Origin: an uncultured Ignavibacteriota bacterium
Lineage (GTDB): Bacteria > Bacteroidota > Ignavibacteria > Tepidaquicellales > Tepidaquicellaceae
Direction of reading: 5' to 3'
DNA length: 13,203 bases
Assembly (NCBI GenBank): GCA_903901375.1
Contig: CAIUQV010000023.1
Location: forward strand, 1 to 13,203
The position numbers and the translations under genes are program-made. The notes under the pieces are model-generated. The model saw only the letters and a program-made list of their open reading frames with translations. It was not told the origin of the DNA and made no database searches. Positions 1 to 6,538 of this stretch are shown here, in pieces. Position 1 is the first letter of the stretch. Each line of letters starts with the position of its first letter.

Positions 1-263
1 ACAGCATGTCCCAGTCCAAGCATTTCCTTCTGCTCAACATAATCAAACTTATACTTGAATGTCTTATTCAGGTATTTCTCAATATCTTCTGCTTTATACC
101 CTGTTATAAATATAATACTGTCTGCAATCTTTTTCTTAATCAGTTCATCCACTATATAGTATATCATAGGATGTCCTGCTACATTCAGCAAAACCTTCGG
201 TTGTGTCAATGTATGCGGCCTTAACCTTGTCCCTACTCCCGCTACAGGTATTATTACCTTCAT
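1..263 (-). CDS. Sugar-phosphate nucleotidyltransferase, N-terminal part (cut by window edge)
   Basis: Translating leftward from the ATG at 263 gives an open frame of 87 codons with no stop before the window edge. It begins MKVIIPVAGVGTRLRPHT. The G-x-G-T-R-L-R-P run (residues 9-16) followed by PKVLLNVAGHPMI (about residues 22-34) is the nucleotide-binding signature of NDP-sugar pyrophosphorylases (RmlA/GlmU/GCD1-like, Rossmann-type fold). These enzymes join a nucleoside triphosphate to a sugar 1-phosphate in the cytoplasm, to supply cell-surface polysaccharide or nucleotide-sugar pathways. The sugar cannot be told from the N-terminus alone; glucose-1-phosphate thymidylyl- or uridylyl- and mannose-1-phosphate guanylyltransferases are all possible. 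There is no SD before the ATG, as for the other housekeeping genes here. The gene lies 35 bp downstream of the four-helix-bundle gene on the same strand. The family is clear, the exact substrate is not. Confidence 0.9.
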   Translation of the reverse strand, partial: MKVIIPVAGVGTRLRPHTLTQPKVLLNVAGHPMIYYIVDELIKKKIADSIIFITGYKAEDIEKYLNKTFKYKFDYVEQKEMLGLGHA

Positions 264-298
264 ATTTATTTAAAAATTTAAAGTTTAAAATTAAATAT

Positions 299-667
299 CT
301 ATTTCTTACCTTTTAATGACAGAATTGTTGAAGCTAATATTTTAGATATTTCAATTAATTCCTGCATTAACCATGTTGTATCTTGATTACCACAATGTTT
401 TGAATCTTTTAGTAAAGATAACCAGAGTTTGCTTTCGTTTGCAGATTTTAATGAATGATTTATAAAGTTAGTAAAATCCTTCTTGCTGCTGGCAGATTGT
501 CCTTCTATATAATTTGCAATGATACTTGTTCCACTTCTCAATAATTGATCACCGATTCTGTTTGAAACATTTGTTCTCGGCAAACTGTCAATAAACTTAA
601 TCAATTCGAGAGTAAAATCATAAAATCTTCTCTTGTATTTGTTTTTCAATTCTGTTTTCTCATCCAT
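299..667 (-). CDS. Four-helix-bundle protein (S23 / 23S-rRNA intervening-sequence protein family)
   Basis: This is a 122-residue all-helical protein. Family hallmarks are an early aromatic-rich helix (YDFTLELIKFIDSLP, about residues 16-30), then LLRSGTSIIANYIEGQ (about 43-58) and a lysine-rich turn leading into NESKLWLSLLKDS (about 77-89). This matches the usual pattern 'R-S-x-x-S-I-x-x-N-x-x-E-(A/G)' plus 'E-(T/S)-x-x-W-L-x-L-L'. Members occur inside 23S rRNA intervening sequences, as free-standing genes across Bacteroidota and related phyla, and as the relative Avd of diversity-generating retroelements. Their biochemical role is mostly unknown; nucleic-acid binding is suspected. No reverse transcriptase or rRNA is visible here, so this is a free-standing copy. 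The spacers on both sides are unusually AT-rich and palindromic. The ATG has no SD, and length agrees with the family (about 115-130 residues). Confidence 0.87.
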   Translation of the reverse strand: MDEKTELKNKYKRRFYDFTLELIKFIDSLPRTNVSNRIGDQLLRSGTSIIANYIEGQSASSKKDFTNFINHSLKSANESKLWLSLLKDSKHCGNQDTTWLMQELIEISKILASTILSLKGKK

Positions 668-710
668 TTTGTTTGAGTTATTAAGAATTAATAAAAATGA
701 CTGTCATCTT

Positions 711-767
711 TTAAAATTTGAAATTTAAAATGTAAATTTCAAATCTCAAATTTAAAATTTCAAATTA
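711..767. repeat. AT-rich inverted repeats upstream of the four-helix-bundle gene
   Basis: The spacer is built from variants of AAATTTGAAATTTAAAA. It contains a perfect 12-bp inverted repeat, ATTTGAAATTTA (716-727) and TAAATTTCAAAT (733-744), with a 5-nt loop, followed by a further imperfect copy (about 749-765). A shorter stretch of similar composition (about 271-297) lies on the other side of the gene. There is no U-tract, so it is not a normal intrinsic terminator. It may be a slipped low-complexity spacer or the remains of an insertion boundary. Confidence 0.6.
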
Positions 768-769
768 TC

Positions 770-3502
770 TCAACTAAGTTTCCTCTTCATCTCATCTCTA
801 AAATCAGCAAGTACTTTATCCAAAGAACCCACATCCTTCGCTCCGGCTGTGGCTAATTGTGGTCTTCCTCCGCCTCCGCCACCGAGTTGCTTTGCAACTT
901 CAGAAATTAGTTTTCCTGCTGCAAACCCTTTTTCTTTTATTAGGTTGTCACTCACTGCACAAACAAGAGATATTTTCCCGTCTATTACTGAAGCTATGAG
1001 CGCAACACCGCTTTTCATTATTTTCCTAAGTTCTTCGCCTATCTCCTTGAATTCATCAGATGTTTCAATATTAAGTATTTCTGCTAATACTACACTTTCG
1101 TTAATCTTTTCAGATGTGTCAATTTTTGATTTCAGGAATGAAATATATTTCTCAAGGTTTTGTTTAGCAAGTTTCTTCTGCTGTTGTTTCTTTTCTTCAA
1201 TGTATTTCTCGCGAAGTTCATACAATGATTTAATATTAGCATCCTGCTGGGCTAACAATAGTTTCATTAGTGAAGCATCTCTGAAGTCAGTTTGTTTAAA
1301 CCCTTCCTTAAAGATGTTCAGTCCGGCTATAAAATTACCGGAGTACTTTTCAGGTAATTCGCTTACTATTTTTTCAATCTCACTCACTCTCTCTTCAAGC
1401 AGTCTTATTATTCCTTCACCTGTTCTTGCGAATATTCTTCTCACTCCTGATGATATACTCTCTTCTTTTACAATCTTAAATAAACCAATATCACTTGTAT
1501 TGGATACGTGCGTACCTCCGCAAAATTCAACGCTGAATTTATCACCCATTGTTACAACCCTTACCTTGCTTCCATACTTCTCGCCAAAGAATTTCTTTAC
1601 GTGAGGGATTTCATTTGCCTCTTCAATAGGAATGTCTTCAAGTGTCTTAACTTCGAATCCATCGCTTATTTTTGTGTTTACTATATCTTCAATCTTCTGT
1701 ATCTCTTCTGCACTCACTTTTTGAAAATGCGGAAAGTCAAACCTTAAATGTTCTGCTGATACAAGTGAACCCATTTGTTTAACATGAGGACCAAGAACTT
1801 CCCTTAATGCTTCGTGCAGCAGGTGAGTGGCAGAGTGGTTTCTCTGGATTGCATGTCTCCTGCTTAAATCTACAATTGCTGTTACGTCTTTATGAAGAAG
1901 ATTCTTGTGGTCGTAATTCTTTACGTATACAAAATGATTGTTCTTGCTGTCAATAACTTCAAGTTCGTAACCGTCGGAAAATTTAATCTTACCTGTATCA
2001 CTAATCTGACCTCCTGATTCTGAATAAAACGGGTTTGTCTTTAAAACAAGCACTTCTATATCAGAACCTGCAATTCTCTTTGCCTGAAGAAGTGTTGTTT
2101 TAATACCTTTTTCATCTATATCATATGGATTGTAAACAGGGTTTTCTGCTTTCACTTTATCGTCAAGATCAAATAACTTTGTATCTGCCATCACTATATC
2201 GTCTTTTCTTGCTGCTCTTGCGCGTTCTTTCTGCTTATTCATCTCCATATTAAACTTTTCAATGTCGACTTCAAAACCGTGTTCACGGGCTATTACCTGA
2301 GTTAAGTCAAGTGGAAAACCGTATGTATCATAAAGCTTAAATGCTGCTTCACCTGGAAATACTTTATCTTTATTATTTTTAATGGTCTCATAAACTTCTT
2401 TGAAATGTTCAATTCCTCTGTCGAGTGTTAAATTAAAGCTGATTTCTTCTCCCATAATAGCACTCTTGATAAATTCACTTCTCTCAACTATTTCTGGAAA
2501 AGTATCGCTGAATATTTCAATTACAGCGTCAACGAGCTTGTACATAAAAGGCTCGTTGTGATTTAGTTTTCTCGCCAGTCGGAGCGCACGCCTGAGAATT
2601 CTTCTCAGTACATATCCTCTTCCCTCGTTTGAAGGCATAGCACTGTCGCTTATTGCAAACGTAAGTGCCCTTATGTGGTCTGCTATTGCATTCATAGTCG
2701 AGATATATTCGCCTTCATATTCAACTCTTGATATTTCGCTTATGCTTTTTATTATAGGTGTAAATAAATCAGTATCATAATTTGATTTTTTCCCGTTTAA
2801 AGCACGAACTACTCTTTCAAGCCCCATTCCGGTATCAACATGCTTTTTGGGAAGGGGATGAAGTTCTCCTTTTTCATCTCGGTTATATTGTATGAAAACA
2901 AGATTCCAGATTTCAATCACATCCTCAAGACCTGCATTAATGTCCTCTGCTTTGCATCCGTTTGGAGTTAAATCTATGTGTATTTCCGAGCATGGACCGC
3001 ATGGACCCGTTTCTCCCATTTCCCAGAAGTTATCTTTCTCGTCAAATTTCAGAATATGAGAATGGTCTATATCAGTCTCGGATTTCCATAGTTCCATTGC
3101 TTCTTCATCTGTCCTGTATACACTTGCCCATAGTCTTTCTTTTGGCATCTTCCATACTTTCGTTAGCAGTTCCCATGCCCATCCTATAGCTTCCTTCTTG
3201 TAATAATCACCAAAGGACCAGTTCCCAAGCATTTCAAAGAATGTATGATGGTATCCGTCCATACCAACTTCTTCAAGGTCATTATGTTTTCCGCCTGCTC
3301 TGATACATTTTTGTGTGTCTGCTGCTCTTGTGTATTCACGCGTTCCCATCCCTAAGAATACATCCTTAAACTGATTCATCCCTGCGTTTGTGAAAAGAAG
3401 CGTAGGGTCTTCAAACGGTACTACAGGAGAAGACTGCACAATCTTATGTCCTTTTTCTTCAAAAAACTTTAAAAATGTATTCCTTATCTCTTTCGATGTC
3501 AT
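770..3502 (-). CDS. alaS: Alanyl-tRNA synthetase
   Basis: This cytoplasmic enzyme charges tRNA-Ala and hydrolyses mischarged Ser/Gly-tRNA-Ala. The 910-residue product is full length (the bacterial norm is about 870-900) and starts MTSKEIRNTFLKFF, the usual AlaRS N-terminus. The class II catalytic core is present: TLLFTNAGMNQFKDVFLG (about 34-51), motif 2 region HHTFFEMLGNWSFGDYYK (85-102), and motif 3 region GRGYVLRRILRRALRLARKL (294-313). The editing domain has the metal-site residues H556 and H560 in NHSATH, and C661 with H665 in CGGTH. A lysine/glutamine-rich coiled linker (about 755-790) leads to the C-Ala domain, with the glycine run and GRPQLATAGAKD near 873-890. No key residue is missing. 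There is no SD; a promoter-like sequence lies 37-67 bp upstream. The gene is transcribed towards the four-helix-bundle gene across a 102-bp spacer. Confidence 0.98.
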   Translation of the reverse strand: MTSKEIRNTFLKFFEEKGHKIVQSSPVVPFEDPTLLFTNAGMNQFKDVFLGMGTREYTRAADTQKCIRAGGKHNDLEEVGMDGYHHTFFEMLGNWSFGDYYKKEAIGWAWELLTKVWKMPKERLWASVYRTDEEAMELWKSETDIDHSHILKFDEKDNFWEMGETGPCGPCSEIHIDLTPNGCKAEDINAGLEDVIEIWNLVFIQYNRDEKGELHPLPKKHVDTGMGLERVVRALNGKKSNYDTDLFTPIIKSISEISRVEYEGEYISTMNAIADHIRALTFAISDSAMPSNEGRGYVLRRILRRALRLARKLNHNEPFMYKLVDAVIEIFSDTFPEIVERSEFIKSAIMGEEISFNLTLDRGIEHFKEVYETIKNNKDKVFPGEAAFKLYDTYGFPLDLTQVIAREHGFEVDIEKFNMEMNKQKERARAARKDDIVMADTKLFDLDDKVKAENPVYNPYDIDEKGIKTTLLQAKRIAGSDIEVLVLKTNPFYSESGGQISDTGKIKFSDGYELEVIDSKNNHFVYVKNYDHKNLLHKDVTAIVDLSRRHAIQRNHSATHLLHEALREVLGPHVKQMGSLVSAEHLRFDFPHFQKVSAEEIQKIEDIVNTKISDGFEVKTLEDIPIEEANEIPHVKKFFGEKYGSKVRVVTMGDKFSVEFCGGTHVSNTSDIGLFKIVKEESISSGVRRIFARTGEGIIRLLEERVSEIEKIVSELPEKYSGNFIAGLNIFKEGFKQTDFRDASLMKLLLAQQDANIKSLYELREKYIEEKKQQQKKLAKQNLEKYISFLKSKIDTSEKINESVVLAEILNIETSDEFKEIGEELRKIMKSGVALIASVIDGKISLVCAVSDNLIKEKGFAAGKLISEVAKQLGGGGGGRPQLATAGAKDVGSLDKVLADFRDEMKRKLS

Positions 3503-3538
3503 TATTTAATTATATATTTAGATTTTTTCTTAGAATAT

Positions 3539-3569
3539 TAAAGATAGTTTAAATGCAATTTATTAGAAA
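3539..3569 (-). promoter_or_regulatory. Possible Bacteroidota-type promoter of alaS
   Basis: On the minus strand TTTC (3566-3569), a 19-nt spacer and TATCTTTA (3539-3546) resemble the Bacteroidota primary-sigma consensus TTTG / TAnnTTTG, with one mismatch in each box. The implied leader before the alaS ATG is about 30 nt. In such AT-rich DNA a chance match is quite possible. Confidence 0.35.
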
Positions 3570-3641
3570 TGTAATTATTGAACTAAATCTGCTGTTAGAA
3601 AATCACTGAAGGGAATGTGTAGAAATTCAAACTCGTTTTGC

Positions 3642-3685
3642 TTTTATATTCAGACCAGGGAAATATCCTTGGGCTGAATATAAAA
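3642..3685. repeat. Long near-perfect hairpin between the barrel-protein gene and alaS
   Basis: TTTTATATTCAG (3642-3653) pairs perfectly with CTGAATATAAAA (3674-3685). After one mismatched pair the stem continues with CCAGGG and CCTTGG (one G-T pair), leaving a six-base loop. This gives about 18 pairs around a small loop. It lies just downstream of the leftward barrel-protein gene, where a terminator is expected, but no clear U-tract follows on either strand. It could end or protect that transcript, or be a dispersed palindromic repeat. The rest of 3503-3734 holds no gene that I can see. Confidence 0.6.
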
Positions 3686-3734
3686 AACCAGCTAAACACT
3701 TTAAAAGGTCAAAATTATAAGCTCAAACCTCAAA

Positions 3735-4457
3735 CTAGAAAACTATCCTGATACCTGTATCAACTACAAATACTTTCATATCCTGGTTAAATGTAGATGA
3801 ATTTTCTGTCTTTATACCGTTTATTGTCTGAGTAGTTTTCACATTATCAAACTTTGGCGTAGAACCCAGATAACCTATAGATGTAACCCAAAAAGTACTT
3901 TTTGTTAAGGGATATGCACCGCTGACTGAAAACATATATGTTAATGCAGTTGTAGATTTTTCATCCTGTACGTATGTGTCACTTCCGCTGGTTAATTCCA
4001 CTTTTGGGGCTTTTGTGCTTAGTATTCCTGTATATGCCTTAAAACCAACTATAAAACTTCTTGATGCAGGATAAGAATATTCAAATCCCAGTAAACCGCC
4101 GTATATATTCCAGCTCTTCGAATCCGAAGACCAGTTTTTTCCTGGAGTTAAGCTGTTTAACTGATTCGTAAGCGAAGATAAATCAGTGCCGTTAGAATTG
4201 TAGAAACCCATTAGGTTTATCCCGACTACATCAATTAATTTAAAACCAAATATTGCCTCAGCTTTATATCCTACTTTTGCAAATCCTGAATTATTATTCG
4301 CTGCATCCTTGTTCCCAAAATCGCTGTATGGAAAACTTGGACCGACTCTTAGTTCTGCATTAAATTTCTTACTGAAACTGCTTTGAACATTAATTTGCGC
4401 ATTCGAAAATGAAACTGCCAATATCAAAAGTAATATTAATATTGTTACTTTTTTCAT
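3735..4457 (-). CDS. Outer-membrane beta-barrel protein, small
   Basis: The 240-residue product starts with a clear Sec signal peptide: MKK, a hydrophobic run ILILLLILAVSF, then SNA before Gln-21. The mature part shows alternating hydrophobic/polar strands separated by Asn/Ser/Gly-rich turns. Examples are FNAELRVGPSFPYSDFG (about 32-48), VGYKAEAIFGFKLIDVVGINLMGFYN (67-92), and GGLLGFEYSYPASRSFIVGFKAYTGIL (about 120-146). It ends in VFVVDTGIRIVF, whose terminal Phe is typical of barrel-assembly (BAM) substrates. This fits the small 'outer membrane beta-barrel domain' class with about eight to ten strands in the outer membrane; no ligand or transport role can be assigned. The gene stands alone between the 21-bp array and the alaS promoter region. 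A weak AAAAGAAAA precedes the ATG and there is no strong SD. The class is likely, the specific function unknown. Confidence 0.82.
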   Translation of the reverse strand: MKKVTILILLLILAVSFSNAQINVQSSFSKKFNAELRVGPSFPYSDFGNKDAANNNSGFAKVGYKAEAIFGFKLIDVVGINLMGFYNSNGTDLSSLTNQLNSLTPGKNWSSDSKSWNIYGGLLGFEYSYPASRSFIVGFKAYTGILSTKAPKVELTSGSDTYVQDEKSTTALTYMFSVSGAYPLTKSTFWVTSIGYLGSTPKFDNVKTTQTINGIKTENSSTFNQDMKVFVVDTGIRIVF

Positions 4458-4532
4458 AAATTTTCTTTTAATTATTTTACCTTAACACTATATAATAATT
4501 TTAATCTTTTAAAAAAAGGTAAGAGTTTGTAC

Positions 4533-5014
4533 AGTTAAAAATATTTTCATCTTTGTCTTCCCTGCAAACATCGCCGCTATTAAAAATATCTCCTGCGTCA
4601 GCACTGCAAATGTTTTTGTCACCGATAATATCTCCTTTGTTCTTCCTGCAAAATCCCTCGTCACCGATAATATTTCCCTAGTCATCACTGCAAAATGTTC
4701 CATCATCACTGCATTTAGAAATATTCTTACTATTATCATCCGCGTTATACCTGACGCAGACAAAATTATACCTGCAAAATGCTCTGTCATACCTGACGCG
4801 GCTCGCGTCATCAATGCCGCGGCTTCCGTCAGCGTCACCGCGTTCGCGTCAAAGGTAACGCGGTTTTCGTCAGCGATGCCGCAACCTCCGTCAGCAATGA
4901 CGAAGGAAAATGCAGAAAGAATATTTCCTCCGTCATCGATAACGCTCACGAATGCAGTGATAATATTTCCTCCGTCAGCGATGCCTAATGAATTATTCTT
5001 GATGCCGAATCATT
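4533..5014. repeat. Diverged 21-bp tandem array (about 22-23 units)
   Basis: Units keep a 21-bp phase for nearly 480 bp. Starts fall at 4554, 4575, 4596, 4617, 4638 and so on to 4827, then (after one 20-bp unit, 4827-4846) at 4847, 4868, 4889, 4910, 4931, 4952, 4973 and 4994. Typical plus-strand units are CGTCAGCGATGCCGCAACCT(C) and ATGCAGTGATAATATTTCCT(C); identity between units is low to moderate. On the minus strand, in phase with the unit, each encodes a seven-residue repeat close to E-E-I-L-S-L-T, with Thr nearly fixed at the last position (for example RE-ILSVT, RD-FAGRT, KE-ILSVT, EA-AALMT). That frame is broken by stops near 4946 and 4985 and by the 20-bp unit. It therefore reads as a decayed repeat-coding region or a non-coding minisatellite. 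The intergenic stretch 4458-5132 holds no other gene that I can support. Confidence 0.72.
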
Positions 5015-5031
5015 TTGCATCAAGAATAATT
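4991..5031. repeat. Perfect 15-bp inverted repeat at the end of the 21-bp array
   Basis: AATTATTCTTGATGC (4991-5005) and GCATCAAGAATAATT (5017-5031) are exact inverse complements around an 11-nt loop. The left arm lies in the last recognisable array unit and the right arm looks like an inverted copy of it. There is no U-tract, so it is not a convincing terminator. The next 90 bases up to the insertion-element flank show nothing further. Confidence 0.65.
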
Positions 5032-5122
5032 GAATTAAAATGCTGTTTTTTCAATAATGTTTTGGGACATCCTTAAATTAAGCAATTTTTCATAAAAAGT
5101 ACACTACTTAATATTTTTGGGT

Positions 5123-5132
5123 TTAAAAACTG
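5123..5132 (+). repeat. Left copy of the 10-bp direct repeat flanking the IS256-family element
   Basis: TTAAAAACTG occurs here and again at 6478-6487, on the outer sides of the two terminal inverted repeats. IS256-family elements usually make 8-9 bp target duplications. The true duplication may therefore be the 8 or 9 inner bases, with the rest shared by chance. Confidence 0.7.
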
Positions 5133-5134
5133 AT

Positions 5135-5156
5135 AACGTTCCAATTAGTGTGTAAA
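5135..5156 (+). repeat. Left terminal inverted repeat of the IS256-family element
   Basis: AACGTTCCAATTAGTGTGTAAA matches the inverse complement of 6453-6474 at 19 of 22 positions. The transposase stop codon (5145-5147) lies inside this repeat. Confidence 0.8.
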
Positions 5157-6377
5157 TTTTAAGTCTCCGTTAGTTGGTTTACATCCTCTTCTTTGATTTA
5201 AATTTTCTACTATTAAGAATATTAACCTATCTGCGCTTTTTTCTGTCTCAAATATTCCTATTGCATTTATTCTTCTTCGTAATTCTCTAAATGTTCTTTC
5301 TATTGGATTGTTTGAATGCATATCCTTATGTAGTTCTATCTCAAAATTATATTTTGTTAACTGATTCTCTCTTATATTTGAAAATATTTCCATTGCTTCG
5401 GGCTCTTTTCTTTGCCATTTCTTTAATACCAATTTATGTTTTGTTTCGAACTCTGCTTTTGTTGCCGAAGAATATACTTCCCATACGTCTTTACCTAACT
5501 CTTCTTTGTTCGTTTTGCTTTTTACTCTCAACAATATATTTCGTTTTCTATGAATTAGACAATCCTGATCTTTTACTTTGTCTTTTCCATATATGTTATC
5601 AATTGCTGCTGTTATTGAACACTCTCCGTCATGGACTATGACTCCTATTTGCTCACTAATTAACCCTCTTTTCTTAAGATTCTTGAGTAATTCGCCATAT
5701 TCTTCTTTGTTTTCATCTCTGCATATTCTATAATCTATTATTTCTTTTATTATTGTCTTACCTTCTCTTCTTTGCCCTAATACACCTAATATTACTGCAT
5801 TTTTGTGCTTTTTTAAGATTTCTTCGTCATTACTACGTTTTGGGTATTCTTTTACTGTTATATGTAATCCATCTATAAATATCGCATCATAATAGTGTTC
5901 TATTCTCTTTTTATGATATTCATTTACATATTTTTCTACCGTTGATACTATTCGGTTTAATAATGACAATCCTATTTTTGCACCATAGATCTTTCCAACA
6001 AATTCCCGTAAATCTCTATAGGAATTTCCATCTGTCCATAAATGAATTATCATATCTTCCATTTTCTTGCTTGTCAAGACTCCCTTGGAAAACAATATCG
6101 ACTCAAAAAAACCTCCTCGACATCTTGGAACCTTTAATTTTATCAAGCCAGTGTAACTTGTTAGATAGTTTCGATATCTATATCCATTTCTATAAACTGT
6201 AAATTTTCCTTCTGAACCCACATGCTCATATCGCTTTCTGTTGGTATATTCTTCTTGCTCGACCAACATTATTTCTCTAAACAATCCGATTGCAAAGTCT
6301 CGTATTGTATCTTTTAAGTACTCATCGAGGGTTTGCTTTTTTAACATATCTTTATTAATTTGTTCTACACAAAACAT
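5145..6377 (-). CDS. IS256-family (mutator-type) transposase
   Basis: This 410-residue DDE transposase mobilises the surrounding element by a copy-out, circle-forming route known for the family. I chose the ATG at 6377 because GGAG lies about 7-8 bases upstream. The open frame continues upstream to 6461, but that would put the start inside the terminal repeat. The N-terminal DNA-binding part contains the family pattern around YRNGYRYRNY and GLIKLKVPRCRGG (about 62-99). Catalytic residues are D169 (FIDGLH), D250 (VHDGE) and E360 (NNPIERTFRELRRR). The C-x2-H signature (C273, H276 in DCLIHRKRNIL) lies between the second Asp and the Glu, as is normal. Nothing is truncated or frameshifted. The stop codon sits within the left terminal repeat, so the coding region fills almost the whole element. 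Confidence 0.95.
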   Translation of the reverse strand: MFCVEQINKDMLKKQTLDEYLKDTIRDFAIGLFREIMLVEQEEYTNRKRYEHVGSEGKFTVYRNGYRYRNYLTSYTGLIKLKVPRCRGGFFESILFSKGVLTSKKMEDMIIHLWTDGNSYRDLREFVGKIYGAKIGLSLLNRIVSTVEKYVNEYHKKRIEHYYDAIFIDGLHITVKEYPKRSNDEEILKKHKNAVILGVLGQRREGKTIIKEIIDYRICRDENKEEYGELLKNLKKRGLISEQIGVIVHDGECSITAAIDNIYGKDKVKDQDCLIHRKRNILLRVKSKTNKEELGKDVWEVYSSATKAEFETKHKLVLKKWQRKEPEAMEIFSNIRENQLTKYNFEIELHKDMHSNNPIERTFRELRRRINAIGIFETEKSADRLIFLIVENLNQRRGCKPTNGDLKFTH

Positions 6378-6452
6378 ATGGTCTCCTTTTTTAATTTTTT
6401 GTTTCGTGAAAAATAATATTTTTAAAATTGGAGACTTTTTTAAATCCTTTTT

Positions 6453-6474
6453 TTTACACACTATTTAGAACGCT
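6453..6474 (-). repeat. Right terminal inverted repeat of the IS256-family element
   Basis: The inverse complement AGCGTTCTAAATAGTGTGTAAA matches the left repeat with three substitutions. It lies upstream of the transposase and directly before the right flanking direct repeat. Confidence 0.8.
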
Positions 6475-6477
6475 TAC

Positions 6478-6487
6478 TTAAAAACTG
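6478..6487 (+). repeat. Right copy of the 10-bp direct repeat flanking the IS256-family element
   Basis: TTAAAAACTG is identical to 5123-5132. It lies 51 bases before the start codon of the 201-residue gene, so the element inserted in that gene's 5' region. Confidence 0.7.
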
Positions 6488-6499
6488 GTTTATCAAAAA

Positions 6500-6507
6500 T
6501 ATCTTTG
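6500..6507 (+). promoter_or_regulatory. Possible -7 promoter box of the 201-residue gene
   Basis: TATCTTTG matches the Bacteroidota -7 consensus TAnnTTTG exactly and ends 31 bases before the ATG. No TTTG is visible at the expected spacing upstream, in either the present or the reconstructed pre-insertion sequence. Confidence 0.3.
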
Positions 6508-6524
6508 TCTAAAATATAGCGGAA

Positions 6525-6530
6525 GGGAGG
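6525..6530 (+). promoter_or_regulatory. Strong ribosome binding site of the 201-residue gene
   Basis: GGGAGG stands eight bases before the ATG at 6539 and fixes that start. The alaS, four-helix-bundle and nucleotidyltransferase genes show no such site. Confidence 0.75.
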
Positions 6531-6538
6531 TAAAAAAT

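Larger units (their letters stand above)
5133..6477 (-). mobile_element. Insertion sequence, IS256 family, apparently complete (about 1345 bp)
   Basis: A single transposase gene is bounded by imperfect inverted repeats (5135-5156 and 6453-6474; 19 of 22 bases match, including the shared TAGTGTGTAAA). A subterminal inverted block AAGTCTCC / GGAGACTT lies at 5161-5168 and 6430-6437. The 10-bp direct repeat outside both ends marks a target duplication. Length and organisation are normal for the family. Intact ends plus an intact transposase suggest a recent, possibly still active insertion between the 21-bp array and the 201-residue gene. Confidence 0.85.

Noticed and set aside
299..667. Diversity-generating retroelement accessory gene (avd)
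   Set aside because: No reverse transcriptase, template repeat or variable repeat is present in the window. The protein fits the wider free-standing four-helix-bundle family.
849..1747. Plus-strand open frames antisense to alaS
   Set aside because: alaS on the minus strand has full family motifs throughout. The opposite-strand frames are Ser/Phe/Leu-rich shadows with no motifs.
4509..4949. 146-codon open frame on the minus strand across the 21-bp array (GTG start)
   Set aside because: Its start is a GTG inside the array with no SD, its heptad register changes at the 20-bp unit, and its upper half reads a different frame from the one giving regular heptads. A 21-bp repeat without a stop gives open frames in several frames by itself.
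4533..5014. CRISPR array
   Set aside because: There are no identical repeats separated by unique spacers. The units are contiguous, diverged 21-mers, and no cas gene is present.
4876..5076. 66-codon plus-strand open frame over the array end
   Set aside because: It is a by-product of the same repeat and runs through the 15-bp inverted repeat; no SD, no recognisable protein features.
6378..6461. Longer N-terminus of the IS256-family transposase starting at 6461
   Set aside because: It would begin inside the terminal inverted repeat, has no SD, and makes the protein longer than usual. The ATG at 6377 has a well-placed GGAG.
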